From the NCBI GenBank assembly GCA_028291945.1, contig JAQGNH010000229.1:1-64000 (forward strand): a stretch of 64,000 nt of DNA. Reading direction: 5' to 3'. The translations under genes were made by a program, and so were the position numbers. The number at the start of each line of letters is the position of its first letter. Positions within the stretch are counted from its first letter, which is position 1. Shown here in pieces: positions 19,352 to 32,344 of the stretch. Below the pieces are notes generated by a model, which was not told the DNA's origin, searched no databases, and saw only the letters and a list, made by a program, of their open reading frames with translations. Source of the stretch: Betaproteobacteria bacterium. GTDB lineage: Bacteria > Pseudomonadota > Gammaproteobacteria > Burkholderiales > SG8-41.

Positions 19352-19813
19352 TCAAGCGCGCTTCTCACTGGACGCGGTAGACGGATCGAGTTCGAGGTTG
19401 AGCTGCGCGCTCGCCTCGGCAGCCGTGAGCTCGCCTGGCGCCGGCGCGACTCCCGTCTCGGCCGGCGGTGAGATCCCGGCTGACGCTGGCGGCGGAGTGG
19501 GCGCCAGGTTCTCGGCCGCCATGGTGTTCGCCTCCTGCGCGATCTTCTGCAGTTCCGCTTCGGTCGCATTGACTTCTTGCGTGACGGACCGTTCAAAAGA
19601 ACGCGCCGCGTCCTGCATGCTCGTCTGGAGCTTTCTCAGCTCGTCCAGCTCCATTTCGCGACTGATGTCAGCTTTTACGTCGTTCACGTAACGCTGCATG
19701 CGTCCGAACAGATGGCCGAGAGTGCGAGCAACTTTTGGCAGCCGCTCCGGGCCGATCACGATCAGGGCAACCACCGCGATGACCATGAGCTCGGAAAAGC
19801 CGATATCGAACAT
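19352..19813 (-). CDS. tatB: Sec-independent protein translocase TatB
   Basis: MFDIGFSELMVIAVVALIVIGPERLPKVARTLG. Confidence 0.96.
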   Translation of the reverse strand: MFDIGFSELMVIAVVALIVIGPERLPKVARTLGHLFGRMQRYVNDVKADISREMELDELRKLQTSMQDAARSFERSVTQEVNATEAELQKIAQEANTMAAENLAPTPPPASAGISPPAETGVAPAPGELTAAEASAQLNLELDPSTASSEKRA

Positions 19814-19901
19814 GCGCGGGCGGTAAAAGCGAGAGTGAAAAGAGAGAAGGTTCGATGACGCGGATTGAAGGGCGCGCCTCTGGCCTTCCTTACGTTGCGG
19901 C

Positions 19902-20126
19902 CTACGTCTTCGTGGTTTCCTTCCGCACCTCGCCCTCGATCGTCTGGCCGGCAGATGGAGGGATTTCGGATTTCATGGACTTGTCTTCATCCGTCTTCAT
20001 GCCGTCCTTGAAGCCTTTGACTGCGCTGCCAAGATCGGTTCCGAGATTGCGCAGCTTCTTGGTGCCGAAAATCAGAACGACCACGAGCAAAACGATCAGC
20101 CAGTGCCACATGCTGAACGAACCCAT
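19902..20126 (-). CDS. tatA: Sec-independent protein translocase TatA
   Basis: [44 protein letters not shown]. Confidence 0.96.
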   Translation of the reverse strand: MGSFSMWHWLIVLLVVVLIFGTKKLRNLGTDLGSAVKGFKDGMKTDEDKSMKSEIPPSAGQTIEGEVRKETTKT

Positions 20127-20194
20127 ATCGTGCTCCTAAGTTGTGGACCGCAGACACGCCACAGCACAGCCGGTGCCACCAGGACTGCGAGCCT

Positions 20195-20521
20195 CTACCG
20201 CCGCGACGCTTTTTCCTCGATGCCGGACATGCCTTCGCGGCGCTGCAGCTCAGCCAGCACATCGGCGGAATCAACGCCGTGCCAAGCGAGCAGTACCATG
20301 CTGTGGAACCAGAGGTCGGCCGTCTCGCGTATGAGGTGCAGTTTATCACCGTCCTTGGAGGCAAGCAGTGTCTCGACCGCCTCTTCGGCAACCTTCTTCA
20401 ATATGGCGTCCTGACCTTTTGCGGCGAGACTAGCCACGTACGATGTGGCGGGATCGGACTTCAGCCGCGCCGCAATCGTCGCCGCCAGACGCTCGAGTAT
20501 CTCAGCCTGCTTCACGGCCAT
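20195..20521 (-). CDS. hisE: phosphoribosyl-ATP diphosphatase
   Basis: [33 protein letters not shown]...[13 protein letters not shown]. Confidence 0.94.
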   Translation of the reverse strand: MAVKQAEILERLAATIAARLKSDPATSYVASLAAKGQDAILKKVAEEAVETLLASKDGDKLHLIRETADLWFHSMVLLAWHGVDSADVLAELQRREGMSGIEEKASRR

Positions 20522-20894
20522 AAATCTCCTGCGGATCTCTCAAAACCGGATCCGTTGCAATCCACTGGCCGTTATCCAGCCTCTGGAAAAAGCAGCTATG
20601 TCGACCCGTATGACACGCGATCCCGCCGTGTTGTTCAACTTCGAGAAGTATCACGTCTTCGTCGCAATCCAGACGTACCGACTGCACCTTCTGCACGTGG
20701 CCTGATTCTTCGCCTTTGTGCCAGAGTTTGCCACGCGAGCGCGACCAATAATGCGCTTCTCCAGTCTCCACGGTCCGCGCGAGCGCTTCGCGATTCATCC
20801 ATGCAAGACTGAGAACACGACCGGAACCCGCCTCCTGCGCGACGGCAGGCACCAGACCGTCATCGGTCCATTTGACTTTGTCGAGCCAATTCAT
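20502..20894 (-). CDS. hisI: phosphoribosyl-AMP cyclohydrolase
   Basis: [45 protein letters not shown]; start MNWLDKVKW. Confidence 0.95.
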   Translation of the reverse strand: MNWLDKVKWTDDGLVPAVAQEAGSGRVLSLAWMNREALARTVETGEAHYWSRSRGKLWHKGEESGHVQKVQSVRLDCDEDVILLEVEQHGGIACHTGRHSCFFQRLDNGQWIATDPVLRDPQEIYGREAG

Positions 20895-20986
20895 AGGTGC
20901 AGGATACAGGAATCGAATATCTTCATTCAGGAGAGCACGTCGTCGAAGCACTCGGCGCGGACGGGGGGTGCCCGGCTCCAGGTTCC

Positions 20987-21754
20987 TTAAAACCTGACTT
21001 CTATGCCTTCCCGAGCCATGTGCTGTTTCGCCTGGCGCACCGTGAATTCGCCGTAATGGAATATGCTCGCCGCGAGCACCGCATCCGCATGGCCTTGGAG
21101 TACGCCCTGTGCCAGATGCTCCAGGCTACCCACACCGCCACTCGCGATGACCGGCACGTCCAGCGCATCGGAAAAAGCGCGTGTGAGCTCGAGATCGAAA
21201 CCCTGGCGCGTGCCGTCGCGGTCCATGCTCGTCAGTAGGATCTCCCCCGCACCGAGCGCCTGCATCTTGCGTCCCCAGTCGACCGCGTCAAGGCCGGTCG
21301 CGCGGCGCCCTCCGTGCGTAAACACCTCCCACCGTAATGGTGAAGCATCGGGGACGCGTTTGGCATCGACGGCGACAACGATGCATTGCGCGCCGTAGCG
21401 GTCGGCTGCGTCACGTACGAGCTGGGGGTTCTGCACTGCCGCCGTATTGATGCTGACTTTGTCGGCGCCCGCGTTGAGCAGTCTTCTTACGTCCTCGACG
21501 CTGCGTACACCTCCGCCCACCGTCATCGGGATGAAGACCTGCGCCGCTACAGCCTCGACAATGTTGAGAATGAGATCGCGTTCGTCGCTGCTTGCAGTGA
21601 TGTCCAAAAACGTGAGCTCGTCGGCGCCCTGGTCATCGTAGCGCTTCGCGATTTCCACCGGATCTCCGGCGTCGCGCAGCTCGACGAATCTCACGCCTTT
21701 AACTACCCTGCCCGCCGTGACGTCAAGGCAGGGGATGATGCGTTTGGCTAACAT
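20987..21754 (-). CDS. hisF: imidazole glycerol phosphate synthase subunit HisF
   Basis: [55 protein letters not shown]. Confidence 0.97.
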   Translation of the reverse strand: MLAKRIIPCLDVTAGRVVKGVRFVELRDAGDPVEIAKRYDDQGADELTFLDITASSDERDLILNIVEAVAAQVFIPMTVGGGVRSVEDVRRLLNAGADKVSINTAAVQNPQLVRDAADRYGAQCIVVAVDAKRVPDASPLRWEVFTHGGRRATGLDAVDWGRKMQALGAGEILLTSMDRDGTRQGFDLELTRAFSDALDVPVIASGGVGSLEHLAQGVLQGHADAVLAASIFHYGEFTVRQAKQHMAREGIEVRF

Positions 21755-21922
21755 GCTTCTTAAGCAGTAAATGGCAGACGATACGCCGTTATCGAGGATA
21801 GAGCTCGCTGCAATACTCGTGTATCGCGTCGGGCGCGATCAGCCAGTAGGAGATTTAAAGAGAAGCGCCCAGATCCGACGAGGTTTACCGCTGACCGCGT
21901 TACGGGACACGGCTTAGGAAGA

Positions 21923-22678
21923 TCAGGCTTCCGCCTTTTTCCCAGACAACTGATCCGCAAGCTTTTGGGCTTCCGCGAAATTGAGCGTGCCCTGGTACAC
22001 CGCACGGCCTGTAATCGCCCCGGTGATGCCTTCGGCGGCGACAGCGCACAATGCCTTCACATCAGCGATATCGGTCAGGCCACCACTCGCAATGACAGGA
22101 ACCGTTAGCTGGCGGGCGAGCGCGACGGTTGCATCGATGTTGACACCCGTGAGCATGCCGTCGCGGCCGATGTCCGTATAGATGATGGCTTCGACACCGT
22201 AATCTTCGAATTTTTTGGCGAGGTCGGCGACGTCGTGCCCGGTCATTTTGGACCAGCCATCCACGGCGACCTTCCCGTCCTTGGCATCCAGCGCGACCAG
22301 GACATGCCCCCCGAAGGCGGTGCAAGCATCATGCAGAAAGCCGGGGGTCTTCACCGCGGCAGTGCCGATAATCACGTACGACACACCCTGATCGAGATAG
22401 CGTTCTATGGTATCGAGATCCCGTATGCCTCCACCCAGCTGGATCGGCAGCTTGTCGCCGACAGCCGCTGCGATCGCCTTGATCGCGTTTTCGTTCTTTG
22501 GCTTACCAGCGGCGGCACCATTCAAATCGATCAGGTGCAGGCGCCGCGCGCCTTGCGCGAGCCAGTGCTTCGCAGTTGCGGTGGGGTCGTCGGAAAAGAC
22601 GGTCGCATCGTTCATTGCGCCTTGTTTCAGGCGCACGCACTTACCATCTTTGAGGTCGATCGCAGGAATAATCAGCAT
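21923..22678 (-). CDS. hisA: phosphoribosylformimino-5-aminoimidazole carboxamide ribotide isomerase
   Basis: [20 protein letters not shown]...[16 protein letters not shown]. Confidence 0.97.
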   Translation of the reverse strand: MLIIPAIDLKDGKCVRLKQGAMNDATVFSDDPTATAKHWLAQGARRLHLIDLNGAAAGKPKNENAIKAIAAAVGDKLPIQLGGGIRDLDTIERYLDQGVSYVIIGTAAVKTPGFLHDACTAFGGHVLVALDAKDGKVAVDGWSKMTGHDVADLAKKFEDYGVEAIIYTDIGRDGMLTGVNIDATVALARQLTVPVIASGGLTDIADVKALCAVAAEGITGAITGRAVYQGTLNFAEAQKLADQLSGKKAEA

Positions 22679-22839
22679 GGCGGAAGGCTAGGAGCCTGGG
22701 CACAACAGGAGGAAGGGACAGGACCGGATAGGGTCGGCGTCGGAGTCGGAGTCGCGATATTGCAGCGTGAGAGCAGGCGAAGTTGAGTAAGCGCCGTTTA
22801 GGTTTTCATCATACTACAACAAGTCGCGAGCGCATGTAA

Positions 22840-23529
22840 TCAAGCGGTAACGCCGCGGCTCCCCGGTATGTCGCCTGTGTCATTTTCACGCTGCGGCTGC
22901 CAGGCAGCGAAATTCGCGAGCAGCTTTAGACCAGCCTCGTGGCTTTTTTCAGGATGGAACTGCACGGCGAATAGGTTGCCCCTGCCGGCGGCACATGTAA
23001 ACGGGAATGGATAAAGACTATAGCCGGCGACAATATCCGATTGCGCAGGCTCTGCAAAATAGCTGTGCACGAAGTAAAAACGGCTGGCATCTGTAATCCC
23101 GTCCCACAATGGGTGCCCGGCCGCCTGGTGCACCTCGTTCCAGCCCATGTGCGGGACTTTGAGCTTGTTGCCGAGGCTATCGATCATTTCGTTCGGAGGA
23201 AACCGGCGTACCCTCCCGGGCAGCAGCCCCAGACCGGGCGTGTTGCCCTCCTCGCTGAAATCGAAGAGCATCTGCAGGCCGATGCAGATTCCGAGGAAAG
23301 GCTTTTCACGCGCAGCTTCCAGCACTGCGCTGCGCAGACCGCGCGCGTCCATCTCCCGCATGCAATCACGCATCGCGCCCTGGCCGGGAAACACCACGCG
23401 CTCGGCGCGCCGCACGACCTCCGAATCAGCGGTCACGACCACATCGCATTGCGGCGCAACGTGCTCAATGGCTTTCGCCACTGAACGGAGATTGCCCATC
23501 CCGTAATCGACGACCGCGATACTGCTCAT
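22840..23529 (-). CDS. hisH: imidazole glycerol phosphate synthase subunit HisH
   Basis: IAVVDYGMGNLRSVAKAIEHV...FLGICIGLQMLFDFSEEG. Confidence 0.96.
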   Translation of the reverse strand: MSSIAVVDYGMGNLRSVAKAIEHVAPQCDVVVTADSEVVRRAERVVFPGQGAMRDCMREMDARGLRSAVLEAAREKPFLGICIGLQMLFDFSEEGNTPGLGLLPGRVRRFPPNEMIDSLGNKLKVPHMGWNEVHQAAGHPLWDGITDASRFYFVHSYFAEPAQSDIVAGYSLYPFPFTCAAGRGNLFAVQFHPEKSHEAGLKLLANFAAWQPQRENDTGDIPGSRGVTA

Positions 23530-23535
23530 CAGAGT

Positions 23536-24141
23536 CTACAAACTGCCTTTAGTCGACGGCACGCCCGCCGTGCGCGGGTCGATTTCGACCGCCATCCTCA
23601 AAGCACGGCCGAATGCTTTGAAAGCGGTTTCCGCCTGATGGTGGGCGTTCGTGCCTCGGAGATTGTCGATGTGCAGCGTGACGTGCGCGTGATTCGCGAA
23701 ACCCTGAAAAAATTCGTGGACGAGGTCGACGTCAAATGCGCCGATGCGCGCACGCGTGAATGCGATATTGAACTCGAGTCCGGGCCGTCCGGACAAATCG
23801 ATGACCACGCGCGTAAGCGCCTCATCGAGCGGCACGTAAGCATGGCCATACCGGCGCACCGCTTTCTTGTCTCCGATCGCTTTTGTGAATGCCTGTCCCA
23901 GCGTGATACCGATGTCCTCGACCGTGTGATGTGCATCGATGTGCAGGTCGCCGCGGGCTTCGACTTCAAGATCGAACACACCGTGTCGCGCAATCTGGTC
24001 GAGCATGTGATCGAGAAAGGGCACCTGCGTCGCTAAACGCGAGCCCCCGTTGCCGTCGAGGTTAAGCATCACGGTGATTTGCGTTTCCAGCGTATTGCGG
24101 GTCACTTGCGCATCACGCTTGATCATATCGGGCCTGTTCAC
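23536..24141 (-). CDS. hisB: imidazoleglycerol-phosphate dehydratase
   Basis: [18 protein letters not shown]...[17 protein letters not shown]...[17 protein letters not shown]. Confidence 0.97.
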   Translation of the reverse strand: MNRPDMIKRDAQVTRNTLETQITVMLNLDGNGGSRLATQVPFLDHMLDQIARHGVFDLEVEARGDLHIDAHHTVEDIGITLGQAFTKAIGDKKAVRRYGHAYVPLDEALTRVVIDLSGRPGLEFNIAFTRARIGAFDVDLVHEFFQGFANHAHVTLHIDNLRGTNAHHQAETAFKAFGRALRMAVEIDPRTAGVPSTKGSL

Positions 24142-24179
24142 GCGGCGATTGCGGTGGAAATGGATGAAGTTGTGATCGG

Positions 24180-25250
24180 CTACGCAAGGGACGCACGCAG
24201 CGCATCCAAGAACGTGTCGTTCTCTTCGGCCGTTCCGACGGTGACACGCAGGCAGCCCGCAAGCGCGGAATGCGCGCCATGAAGATTCTTCACAAGAATG
24301 CCGCGATGCTTCAATCCATCGAAAATGCGTTCCGCGGCCGCAGTCCTGAACAGGATGAAATTTGCGTCGCTTGGAAACGGCATGATTCCCGGCGTCCGTT
24401 TCAGTTCCTTATGGAGGCGTGTCCGTTCGGATTTGATCGTTGCAGCCTGGTCATCGAGGAGCACCTGATGCTGAAGCACCTGTTCTGCGACGAGCTGAGT
24501 CAGCACGCTGACATTATACGGCAAGCGCACTTTGTCCACGTGCCTGAGCCACTCGCTGTGACCTGCAAGCAGCCCGAGTCGCAAACCGGCGAGGCCCGAT
24601 TTCGAAAGCGTTCTCATCACCAGCAGATTCGGATAATCGCCGAACCGGTTCATGTATGTCCGCCCGGCGAACGCGTGGTACGCCTCATCCACCACGACCA
24701 TCCCCGGCGCGGCCTGCAGCACGCGGTCTATCTGAACGGCCTCGAACAGATTTCCTGTGGGATTGTTCGGGTAAGCGATGAAAACGAGCGCCGGCCGATG
24801 TTCTTCGATTGCGGCTATCATCGCGTCGGCGTCCATGGAGAAGTCCGGTTGCAGCGGAACCCCGACATAGCGCATACCGCAGAACGTAGCGACCAGCCGA
24901 AACATCACGAACGAAGGCTCGACCCCGAGTACTACAGCGCCCGGCCGCGCTGTTGCGAGCATCAGCATCTGAATGATTTCGTCGGACCCGTTGCCGAGCA
25001 GCACCGTGGTGTCCGCAGGAATATTCAGCGTCGCACGCAGGACCGTTTTGAGCCGCGTCGCTGCAGCGTCCGGGTAGCGGTTAATTTCCGCATGCGCGAC
25101 GAGCGCCGCGATTTGTCCGCGAACGTCTTGAGGCAGGCGGTAGGGATTTTCCATCGCATCGAGCTTGACCATGCCCGCTGAGTCCGGCACGTGGTAGCCG
25201 GTAAGCGCCCGAACCTCGTCGCGAATGATGTCTTCAGGTTTCTGTGCCAT
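24180..25250 (-). CDS. hisC: histidinol-phosphate aminotransferase
   Basis: [11 protein letters not shown]...[13 protein letters not shown]...[15 protein letters not shown]. Confidence 0.95.
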   Translation of the reverse strand: MAQKPEDIIRDEVRALTGYHVPDSAGMVKLDAMENPYRLPQDVRGQIAALVAHAEINRYPDAAATRLKTVLRATLNIPADTTVLLGNGSDEIIQMLMLATARPGAVVLGVEPSFVMFRLVATFCGMRYVGVPLQPDFSMDADAMIAAIEEHRPALVFIAYPNNPTGNLFEAVQIDRVLQAAPGMVVVDEAYHAFAGRTYMNRFGDYPNLLVMRTLSKSGLAGLRLGLLAGHSEWLRHVDKVRLPYNVSVLTQLVAEQVLQHQVLLDDQAATIKSERTRLHKELKRTPGIMPFPSDANFILFRTAAAERIFDGLKHRGILVKNLHGAHSALAGCLRVTVGTAEENDTFLDALRASLA

Positions 25251-25379
25251 CGTAGCGAACCGTTCGTGCGCAAAAACCCCATGACTGCAAACAACAGGCG
25301 ACGATTGCTGGTGTATCCGCCCATGGAGCGGTCGTTCGACAGCAGGTCGTGAAACCTGCCAGCGGTGTGCCGACGACCT

Positions 25380-26675
25380 TCATGATTTCATTCGGAATTC
25401 TGCGGATCTGGCGTGTGCGGTAAGGCCTTCACCGTACGCAAGCTCGGCCGCGACTGGACCGAGCTTTGCAGCACCCTCGCGCGATATGCGAATGATGCTC
25501 GATCGCTTCTGAAAATCATATACGCCGAGCGGTGACGAAAAGCGGGCCGTGCGCGAAGTGGGCAGCACATGGTTCGGTCCCGCGCAGTAATCGCCGAGTG
25601 CTTCAGAGGCATAGCGACCGATGAATATTGCGCCGGCGTGGCGGATTTTGGCTAGTAACGGCTCACCATCCTCGACCGAGAGTTCCAGATGCTCGGGCGC
25701 AACACGATTGACGATCTCGCAAGCTTCGTCGAGATCGCGGACTTCGATGAACGCACCGCGGCCCTCAAGCGAATTCTTGATGATATCGCGACGCGACATG
25801 CCCGGCAGCTGGCGCCGAATGCTCTGCTCCACCGCATCGATAAACGTTCTGTCCGGCGAAACCAGGATGGCCTGTGCGAGCTCATCGTGCTCGGCTTGCG
25901 AAAACAGATCCATCGCCACCCAGTCCGGATTGCTTTTGCCGTCCGACACCACGAGGATTTCCGAAGGCCCGGCAATCATGTCGATGCCCACGACGCCGAA
26001 CACCCGCCGCTTCGCTGCTGCGACATACGCATTGCCGGGTCCGACGATCTTGTCGACCGCAGGTAGGGTCTCAGTGCCATAAGCCATCGCAGCGATCGCC
26101 TGCGCGCCACCGATGGAGTAAACCCAATCCACACCGCACAAAGCCGCAGCCGCCAACACGAGCGGGTTGCGCTCGCCTCTCGGAGTCGGTACCGCCATGA
26201 CGATTTCGCGCACACCCGCTACTTTCGCCGGCATCACGTTCATGATCACGGAAGATGGATACGCGGCTTTGCCGCCGGGAACATAGACGCCCACGCGATC
26301 GAGCGCAGTGACGCGCTGTCCCAGCTCATTGCCTTGTGCGTCATGAAATGTCCACGACTCTGCGCGCTGCCGCTCGTGATACGTGCGCACGCGCTCCGCG
26401 GCTGTGACGAGCGCCGCACGCCGTGCTTGCGGCAGCGTCGCGAGCGCACGCTCGCAAGCGTCACGTCCGATTTCGAGCTCGCTCGCATCGAGCACTTCCA
26501 GATCGTCGAAACGCCGCGTGTACTCGACCAACGCTACATCGCCGCGCACCTTCACATCTGCAACGATGTCAGCCACGACCTGGTCAATGGCTGGGTCCTG
26601 CGCCGCCTCGAAGAGGAGAAGCTCATCGAACCGCGCATCGAAGTCGGGCTGTACTGTCGAGAGGTGGCGCATCAC
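25380..26675 (-). CDS. hisD: histidinol dehydrogenase
   Basis: [30 protein letters not shown]...[12 protein letters not shown]. Confidence 0.97.
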   Translation of the reverse strand: MMRHLSTVQPDFDARFDELLLFEAAQDPAIDQVVADIVADVKVRGDVALVEYTRRFDDLEVLDASELEIGRDACERALATLPQARRAALVTAAERVRTYHERQRAESWTFHDAQGNELGQRVTALDRVGVYVPGGKAAYPSSVIMNVMPAKVAGVREIVMAVPTPRGERNPLVLAAAALCGVDWVYSIGGAQAIAAMAYGTETLPAVDKIVGPGNAYVAAAKRRVFGVVGIDMIAGPSEILVVSDGKSNPDWVAMDLFSQAEHDELAQAILVSPDRTFIDAVEQSIRRQLPGMSRRDIIKNSLEGRGAFIEVRDLDEACEIVNRVAPEHLELSVEDGEPLLAKIRHAGAIFIGRYASEALGDYCAGPNHVLPTSRTARFSSPLGVYDFQKRSSIIRISREGAAKLGPVAAELAYGEGLTAHARSAEFRMKS

Positions 26676-27307
26676 GCTGCGGCTCGCGCAAACGCGTCGA
26701 GGAGCGGCTGAACCCCAACCCGCTTCAATTTGAGCGAGGCCTGATTCACGATGAGTCGTGCGGATATCGACGCGATTTCTTCGACTGCGATGAGACCGTT
26801 CGCTTTCAGCGTATTGCCCGTGCTGACAAGATCCACGATCGCATCAGCAAGCCCCACGAGAGGCGCGAGCTCCATCGAGCCGTACAGCTTGATGAGATCG
26901 ACGTGGACGCCCTTGCCGGCAAAGTGCTCCCGGGCGGTCTGTAAATACTTGGTTGCCACCTTGAGCCGAGCGCCGTGCCGCACCATTCGCTCGTAATCGA
27001 AACCTTCCGCGACGGCGACCATCATTTTGCAGCGCGCGATATTCAGATCCAGCGGCTGATAAAGACCCTGGCCACCATGCTCGTCGAGCACGTCTTTGCC
27101 TGCGACACCGACATCCGCCGCGCCGTATTGGACGTACGTCGGTACGTCGGTCGCACGAACGATGATCACACGCACGTCCTTGCGGTTCGTCGCAAGGATG
27201 AGCTTGCGCGAAGTCTCCGGGTCTTCTGTCGTCGCCACACCCGCCGCAGCGAGCAGCGGTATAGTTTCGTCAAAGATGCGGCCCTTGGACAGCGCAATGG
27301 TGATCAT
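26672..27307 (-). CDS. hisG: ATP phosphoribosyltransferase (short form)
   Basis: [23 protein letters not shown]...[17 protein letters not shown]. Confidence 0.96.
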   Translation of the reverse strand: MITIALSKGRIFDETIPLLAAAGVATTEDPETSRKLILATNRKDVRVIIVRATDVPTYVQYGAADVGVAGKDVLDEHGGQGLYQPLDLNIARCKMMVAVAEGFDYERMVRHGARLKVATKYLQTAREHFAGKGVHVDLIKLYGSMELAPLVGLADAIVDLVSTGNTLKANGLIAVEEIASISARLIVNQASLKLKRVGVQPLLDAFARAAA

Positions 27308-27372
27308 GGAACGAGAAAAAACGCAGAAAGGTTTGAATTGTAACGCAAAAGAGGTGAGGTTAAACTCGGGGA

Positions 27373-28182
27373 ATGTCTGCCGAGTCCCTCGTCGAAATCA
27401 ACGATCTCGCCTTCTCGTACGGCACGCACGAAATCTTGCGCCAGGTCAATCTGACGATCCCGCGCGGAAGGATCGTGGGCATCATGGGAGCGAGCGGTTC
27501 GGGCAAAACCACGCTCATGCGCCTGATTGGCGGACAGTTGAAGCCAGCGCGCGGCGAAGTGAAAGTGCTGGGGCAGGTCGTGCACGCGTTGAAGCGTAGC
27601 GAGCTATTCGAGTTGCGGCGCCGAATGGGCATGCAGTTTCAGCAGGGCGGTTTGTTTACGGACCTTTCGGTTTACGAAAACATCGCATTTCAGATGCGAG
27701 AAAAGACCGACTTGCCGGAAAACATGATCAATGATCTCGTGCTGATGAAGTTGAACGCAGTCGGTCTGCGTGGAGCCGCACAATTGATGCCTGCCGAGCT
27801 TTCTGGTGGCATGTTAAGACGAGTAGGACTGGCACGCGCGATCGCACTGGATCCGACGCTGATGATGTATGACGAGCCTTTCGCGGGCCTCGACCCGATT
27901 TCGTGCAACGTAATTGGTAATCTGATTCGGCGACTCAATGACACGCTCGGCCTAACATCCATCGTAGTCTCCTACGATGCGCAGGAAGCACTCAAGGTAA
28001 TCGATTACGTGTATTTCATCGCGGACGGCATAGTCGTTGCGCAGGGCACGACCGAGGAAGTCAAAGCGTCGAATGATCCATTCGTACGCCAGTTCATCCG
28101 CGCGCTGCCCGACGGTCCGGTGCCTTTCCACTACGAGCACGAGCCGTACGAGAAGGACCTCGAATTGGTTACGCCCGAGTAA
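27373..28182 (+). CDS. MlaF-like ABC transporter ATP-binding protein (orphan paralogue)
   Basis: Long blocks shared with MlaF at 33631..34449 ([56 protein letters not shown]); H-loop position reads VVSYDAQEA. Confidence 0.9.
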   Translation: MSAESLVEINDLAFSYGTHEILRQVNLTIPRGRIVGIMGASGSGKTTLMRLIGGQLKPARGEVKVLGQVVHALKRSELFELRRRMGMQFQQGGLFTDLSVYENIAFQMREKTDLPENMINDLVLMKLNAVGLRGAAQLMPAELSGGMLRRVGLARAIALDPTLMMYDEPFAGLDPISCNVIGNLIRRLNDTLGLTSIVVSYDAQEALKVIDYVYFIADGIVVAQGTTEEVKASNDPFVRQFIRALPDGPVPFHYEHEPYEKDLELVTPE

Positions 28183-28209
28183 CGCGTTGTGCCCTGCCGG
28201 CCATCGGGT

Positions 28210-29478
<1,269 letters not shown>

Positions 29479-29709
29479 TCAGCCCTGCCATTCTTCGGGC
29501 GTCAGCGTTTTCATCGATAGCGCGTGTATATCCTCGCGCATGCGATCGCCCAGTGCAGCGTAGACGAGCTGGTGTTGTCGCACTTTGGTTTTACCGCGAA
29601 ACAAGGAACTCACGATCACGGCTTCGAAATGGCGGCCGTCGCCTGTCACCTCGACGTGATCGCACTGTAAGCCGCTTTCGATGTACTGCTTGATCTGATT
29701 GGGATCCAC
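29479..29709 (-). CDS. BolA family protein (IbaG-like)
   Basis: 76 aa, ESGLQCDHVEVTGDGRHFEAVIVSSLFRGKTKVRQHQLVYAALGDRM. Confidence 0.9.
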   Translation of the reverse strand: MDPNQIKQYIESGLQCDHVEVTGDGRHFEAVIVSSLFRGKTKVRQHQLVYAALGDRMREDIHALSMKTLTPEEWQG

Positions 29710-29721
29710 GGAGGTTCCTAC

Positions 29722-30480
29722 CTAATGGCGAAGCTTGTAGCCCGAGCGAATCAGCCAGAGCGTCAGCAATGATAAGGCGAAAAAACTCGACGTCACAATC
29801 GTTATTGAAAGCCACGGCGAAACGTCAGCCTGCCCGAAAAATCCATAGCGAAAGCCGTCGATCATGTAGAAGATTGGATTGAAATGCGAAAACGTCTGCC
29901 AGAGCGGCGGCAGTGAGTGTATCGAGTAGAAGACACCTGAGAGAAAAGTGAGCGGCAGGATGATGAAGTTCTGGAATGCGGAAAGCTGATCGACTTTATC
30001 GGATTGGATCCCTGCGATCACGCCGAGCGCCGCCATGACGCCGCTCCCGACGACGGCATGCGCGAAAGCCCACAGCGGGTGTGCGAACGGCACATCGACG
30101 AACCAGAGGCTCGCCGCGAACACGCCCGCCCCGACCACGAGACCGCGGGCCATTGCTGCGAGCAGATATGCAAGAAAGAACTCTTGATGCGAAAGCGGCG
30201 GCAGCAGCACGAACACGATGTTGCCCGTCATTTTCGACTGCATGAGGCTTGAAGAGCTGTTCGCAAATGCATTCTGCAACACAGCCATCATCGCGAGACC
30301 CGGCACGAGGAATGCCGTATATTCGACTCCCGGGTAGACCTCCACGTGCTCGCGCAACGTGTGAGCGAACACGAGCAGATAGAGCAGCGCGGTCAGAACG
30401 GGCGCAAGTATGGTCTGGACGCTCACTTTGCAGAAGCGCAGCCATTCTTTATAGAAAAGTGTGTAAAAACCGGTCATCAC
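29722..30480 (-). CDS. ABC-2 type transporter permease (YadH-like)
   Basis: FYTLFYKEWLRFCKVSVQTILAPVLTALLYLLVFAHTL; polytopic. Confidence 0.9.
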   Translation of the reverse strand: MMTGFYTLFYKEWLRFCKVSVQTILAPVLTALLYLLVFAHTLREHVEVYPGVEYTAFLVPGLAMMAVLQNAFANSSSSLMQSKMTGNIVFVLLPPLSHQEFFLAYLLAAMARGLVVGAGVFAASLWFVDVPFAHPLWAFAHAVVGSGVMAALGVIAGIQSDKVDQLSAFQNFIILPLTFLSGVFYSIHSLPPLWQTFSHFNPIFYMIDGFRYGFFGQADVSPWLSITIVTSSFFALSLLTLWLIRSGYKLRH

Positions 30481-31382
30481 GACTTCATGACCTGCACGAA
30501 GACCTCTTCCAGGTCAGGCAGCGTCACTTCCATCTCCTGCACTTTGATATGCGCAGCGCGCAGCGCCGCCATGAGGCTTTCGACCTCGTCGTAATCTTTA
30601 AGTGCGATTCGGTATGCGCCGCCTTCCAGCCTCGTCGTCAAGCGACTCGCCCACGCACCGGGCATTCGATCGGGCTCGATGCGCAGCGTCACATAACAAC
30701 CCGAATGTCTGTTCAGGAGATTCTGCGTAGTGTCGAGCGCGACGATCTGGCCTTGCTTAAGCATCGCGATGCGGCCACATAAGGCTTCAGCTTCTTCCAG
30801 GTAGTGCGTCGTCAAGACGATCGTGTGTCCATCAAGGTTGAGCTGCCGGACGAAGCGCCAAAGCGCTTGTCTCAGCTCCACGTCCACACCAGCCGTGGGC
30901 TCGTCGAGGACGATGACGGGTGGTTTGTGCACCAGCGCCTGAGCGACGAGCACCCGTCGCTTCATTCCGCCGGAGAGCGCTCTCATGTTGGTATCGGCCT
31001 TGGAAGTGAGGTCGAGGTGTTCCATCACCTCCTCGATCCAGGCTTCGTTGTTACGAATACCGTAATAGCCAGACTGGATGCGCAACGCTTCCCGTACGGT
31101 AAAAAACGGATCGAACACGAGTTCCTGCGGTACCACGCCGAGCGAACGCCTGGCGGCACGATAGCTTTGCACCACGTCGTGACCCATCACGCGCACGATG
31201 CCCGATGTCGCCCGTGTCAGCCCGGCGATGATGCTGATGAGTGTCGTTTTACCGGCGCCGTTTGGGCCGAGGAGACCGAAGAACTCGCCTTGTTCGATCA
31301 TCAGACTGATACCGGCGAGCGCGTGAAGACCGCCAAAGCTCTTGAATATGCGGTCGACCTCTATGGCAGCGGACATAGACAC
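30477..31382 (-). CDS. ABC transporter ATP-binding protein (YadG-like)
   Basis: [46 protein letters not shown]. Confidence 0.93.
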   Translation of the reverse strand: MSMSAAIEVDRIFKSFGGLHALAGISLMIEQGEFFGLLGPNGAGKTTLISIIAGLTRATSGIVRVMGHDVVQSYRAARRSLGVVPQELVFDPFFTVREALRIQSGYYGIRNNEAWIEEVMEHLDLTSKADTNMRALSGGMKRRVLVAQALVHKPPVIVLDEPTAGVDVELRQALWRFVRQLNLDGHTIVLTTHYLEEAEALCGRIAMLKQGQIVALDTTQNLLNRHSGCYVTLRIEPDRMPGAWASRLTTRLEGGAYRIALKDYDEVESLMAALRAAHIKVQEMEVTLPDLEEVFVQVMKS

Positions 31383-31415
31383 GACTTGAGGCTGTGCGCC
31401 GCCCCCGCGATCGCG

Positions 31416-31697
31416 CTACGACGCTCCAAGCAAGTCGGACACGCCGTAGAGATCGGCAAGGCTTTTCAGGTTCGAAGGCAGATTGACGAATTCGATGCGG
31501 CGCTTGCTCGCGAGCGCCTGTCGTCGCCATTCAAGCAAGAGGCTAACGGCCGCCGAGTCTACCTCAGTCACACCTTGCAGGTCGACGAGGATCTCATTAC
31601 CCTCAAACAGCCTTGCGCTCTCTTCCAGCACGCCGGTGACGTTCGCCATCGTGAGCGGGCCCTGAACCGTGCAGCGCCCGCGCTCGCATGAAATCAT
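31416..31697 (-). CDS. mlaB: STAS-domain lipid asymmetry protein (MlaB-like)
   Basis: 93 aa, EGNEILVDLQGVTEVDSAAVSLLLEWRRQA; between ABC pair and mlaC. Confidence 0.85.
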   Translation of the reverse strand: MISCERGRCTVQGPLTMANVTGVLEESARLFEGNEILVDLQGVTEVDSAAVSLLLEWRRQALASKRRIEFVNLPSNLKSLADLYGVSDLLGAS

Positions 31698-32344
31698 CGT
31701 TTCGCGGTCTGTGCCGAAATGGCTTTGTTCTTGTCAGACAGCGCTTTTATGAGGCCGTCGACGCCGTTTCTCTGAACCTCGGAATTGAAGGTATTCCTGT
31801 AGTTTTCGACCAGGCTGATGCCTTCGATCTTGACGTCGTACACCTTCCAGCCGCTGCCAAGATTCTCCATGTTGTAATCGATCGCGACCGGCTGGCCGCC
31901 CGTCTGTTTGATCAGCGACTTCACCAAAACCTCAGTGTCTGTCGGCGCCATGCGTAGCGGCTTGTAATCGACAGTCTGGTCCTTGTACTGCATGAATGCG
32001 GTCGTGTAGGTACGTACGAGTAGCGTACGGAATTCGTCTACGAGCGATTTCTGCTGTTCCGGCGTTGCCTGGCGCCAGTTACGGCCCACGGCAAGCTGCG
32101 TCATGTGCACGAAGTTGAAGTGTGGGAGGACTTTTATTTCAACGAGCTGCGAAAGTCTGTCCGTACGTCCGGTCTGAACGTCTTTGTCAGTGCGCACGAT
32201 GGTCATCACTTCGTCTGTAACGCTGCGAGCGAGCACGTCGGGCGCAGTATCGGCCGCAGCGTGCGCGACCGCCGAAGCGAGCGTAAACAGTCCCACCGTA
32301 ATCGACTTCTTCATTGCGAGGTCCCCTTGTCGTTTCAGGTCCAT
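31694..32344 (-). CDS. mlaC: phospholipid-binding protein MlaC
   Basis: VEIKVLPHFNFVHMTQLAVGRNWRQATPEQQKSLVDEFRTLLVRTYTTAF. Confidence 0.94.
   Translation of the reverse strand: MDLKRQGDLAMKKSITVGLFTLASAVAHAAADTAPDVLARSVTDEVMTIVRTDKDVQTGRTDRLSQLVEIKVLPHFNFVHMTQLAVGRNWRQATPEQQKSLVDEFRTLLVRTYTTAFMQYKDQTVDYKPLRMAPTDTEVLVKSLIKQTGGQPVAIDYNMENLGSGWKVYDVKIEGISLVENYRNTFNSEVQRNGVDGLIKALSDKNKAISAQTAKR

Noticed and set aside
22733-22756. (GGAGTC)-like hexamer run upstream of hisA
   Set aside because: Only two to three imperfect units; could be chance in GC-rich spacer.
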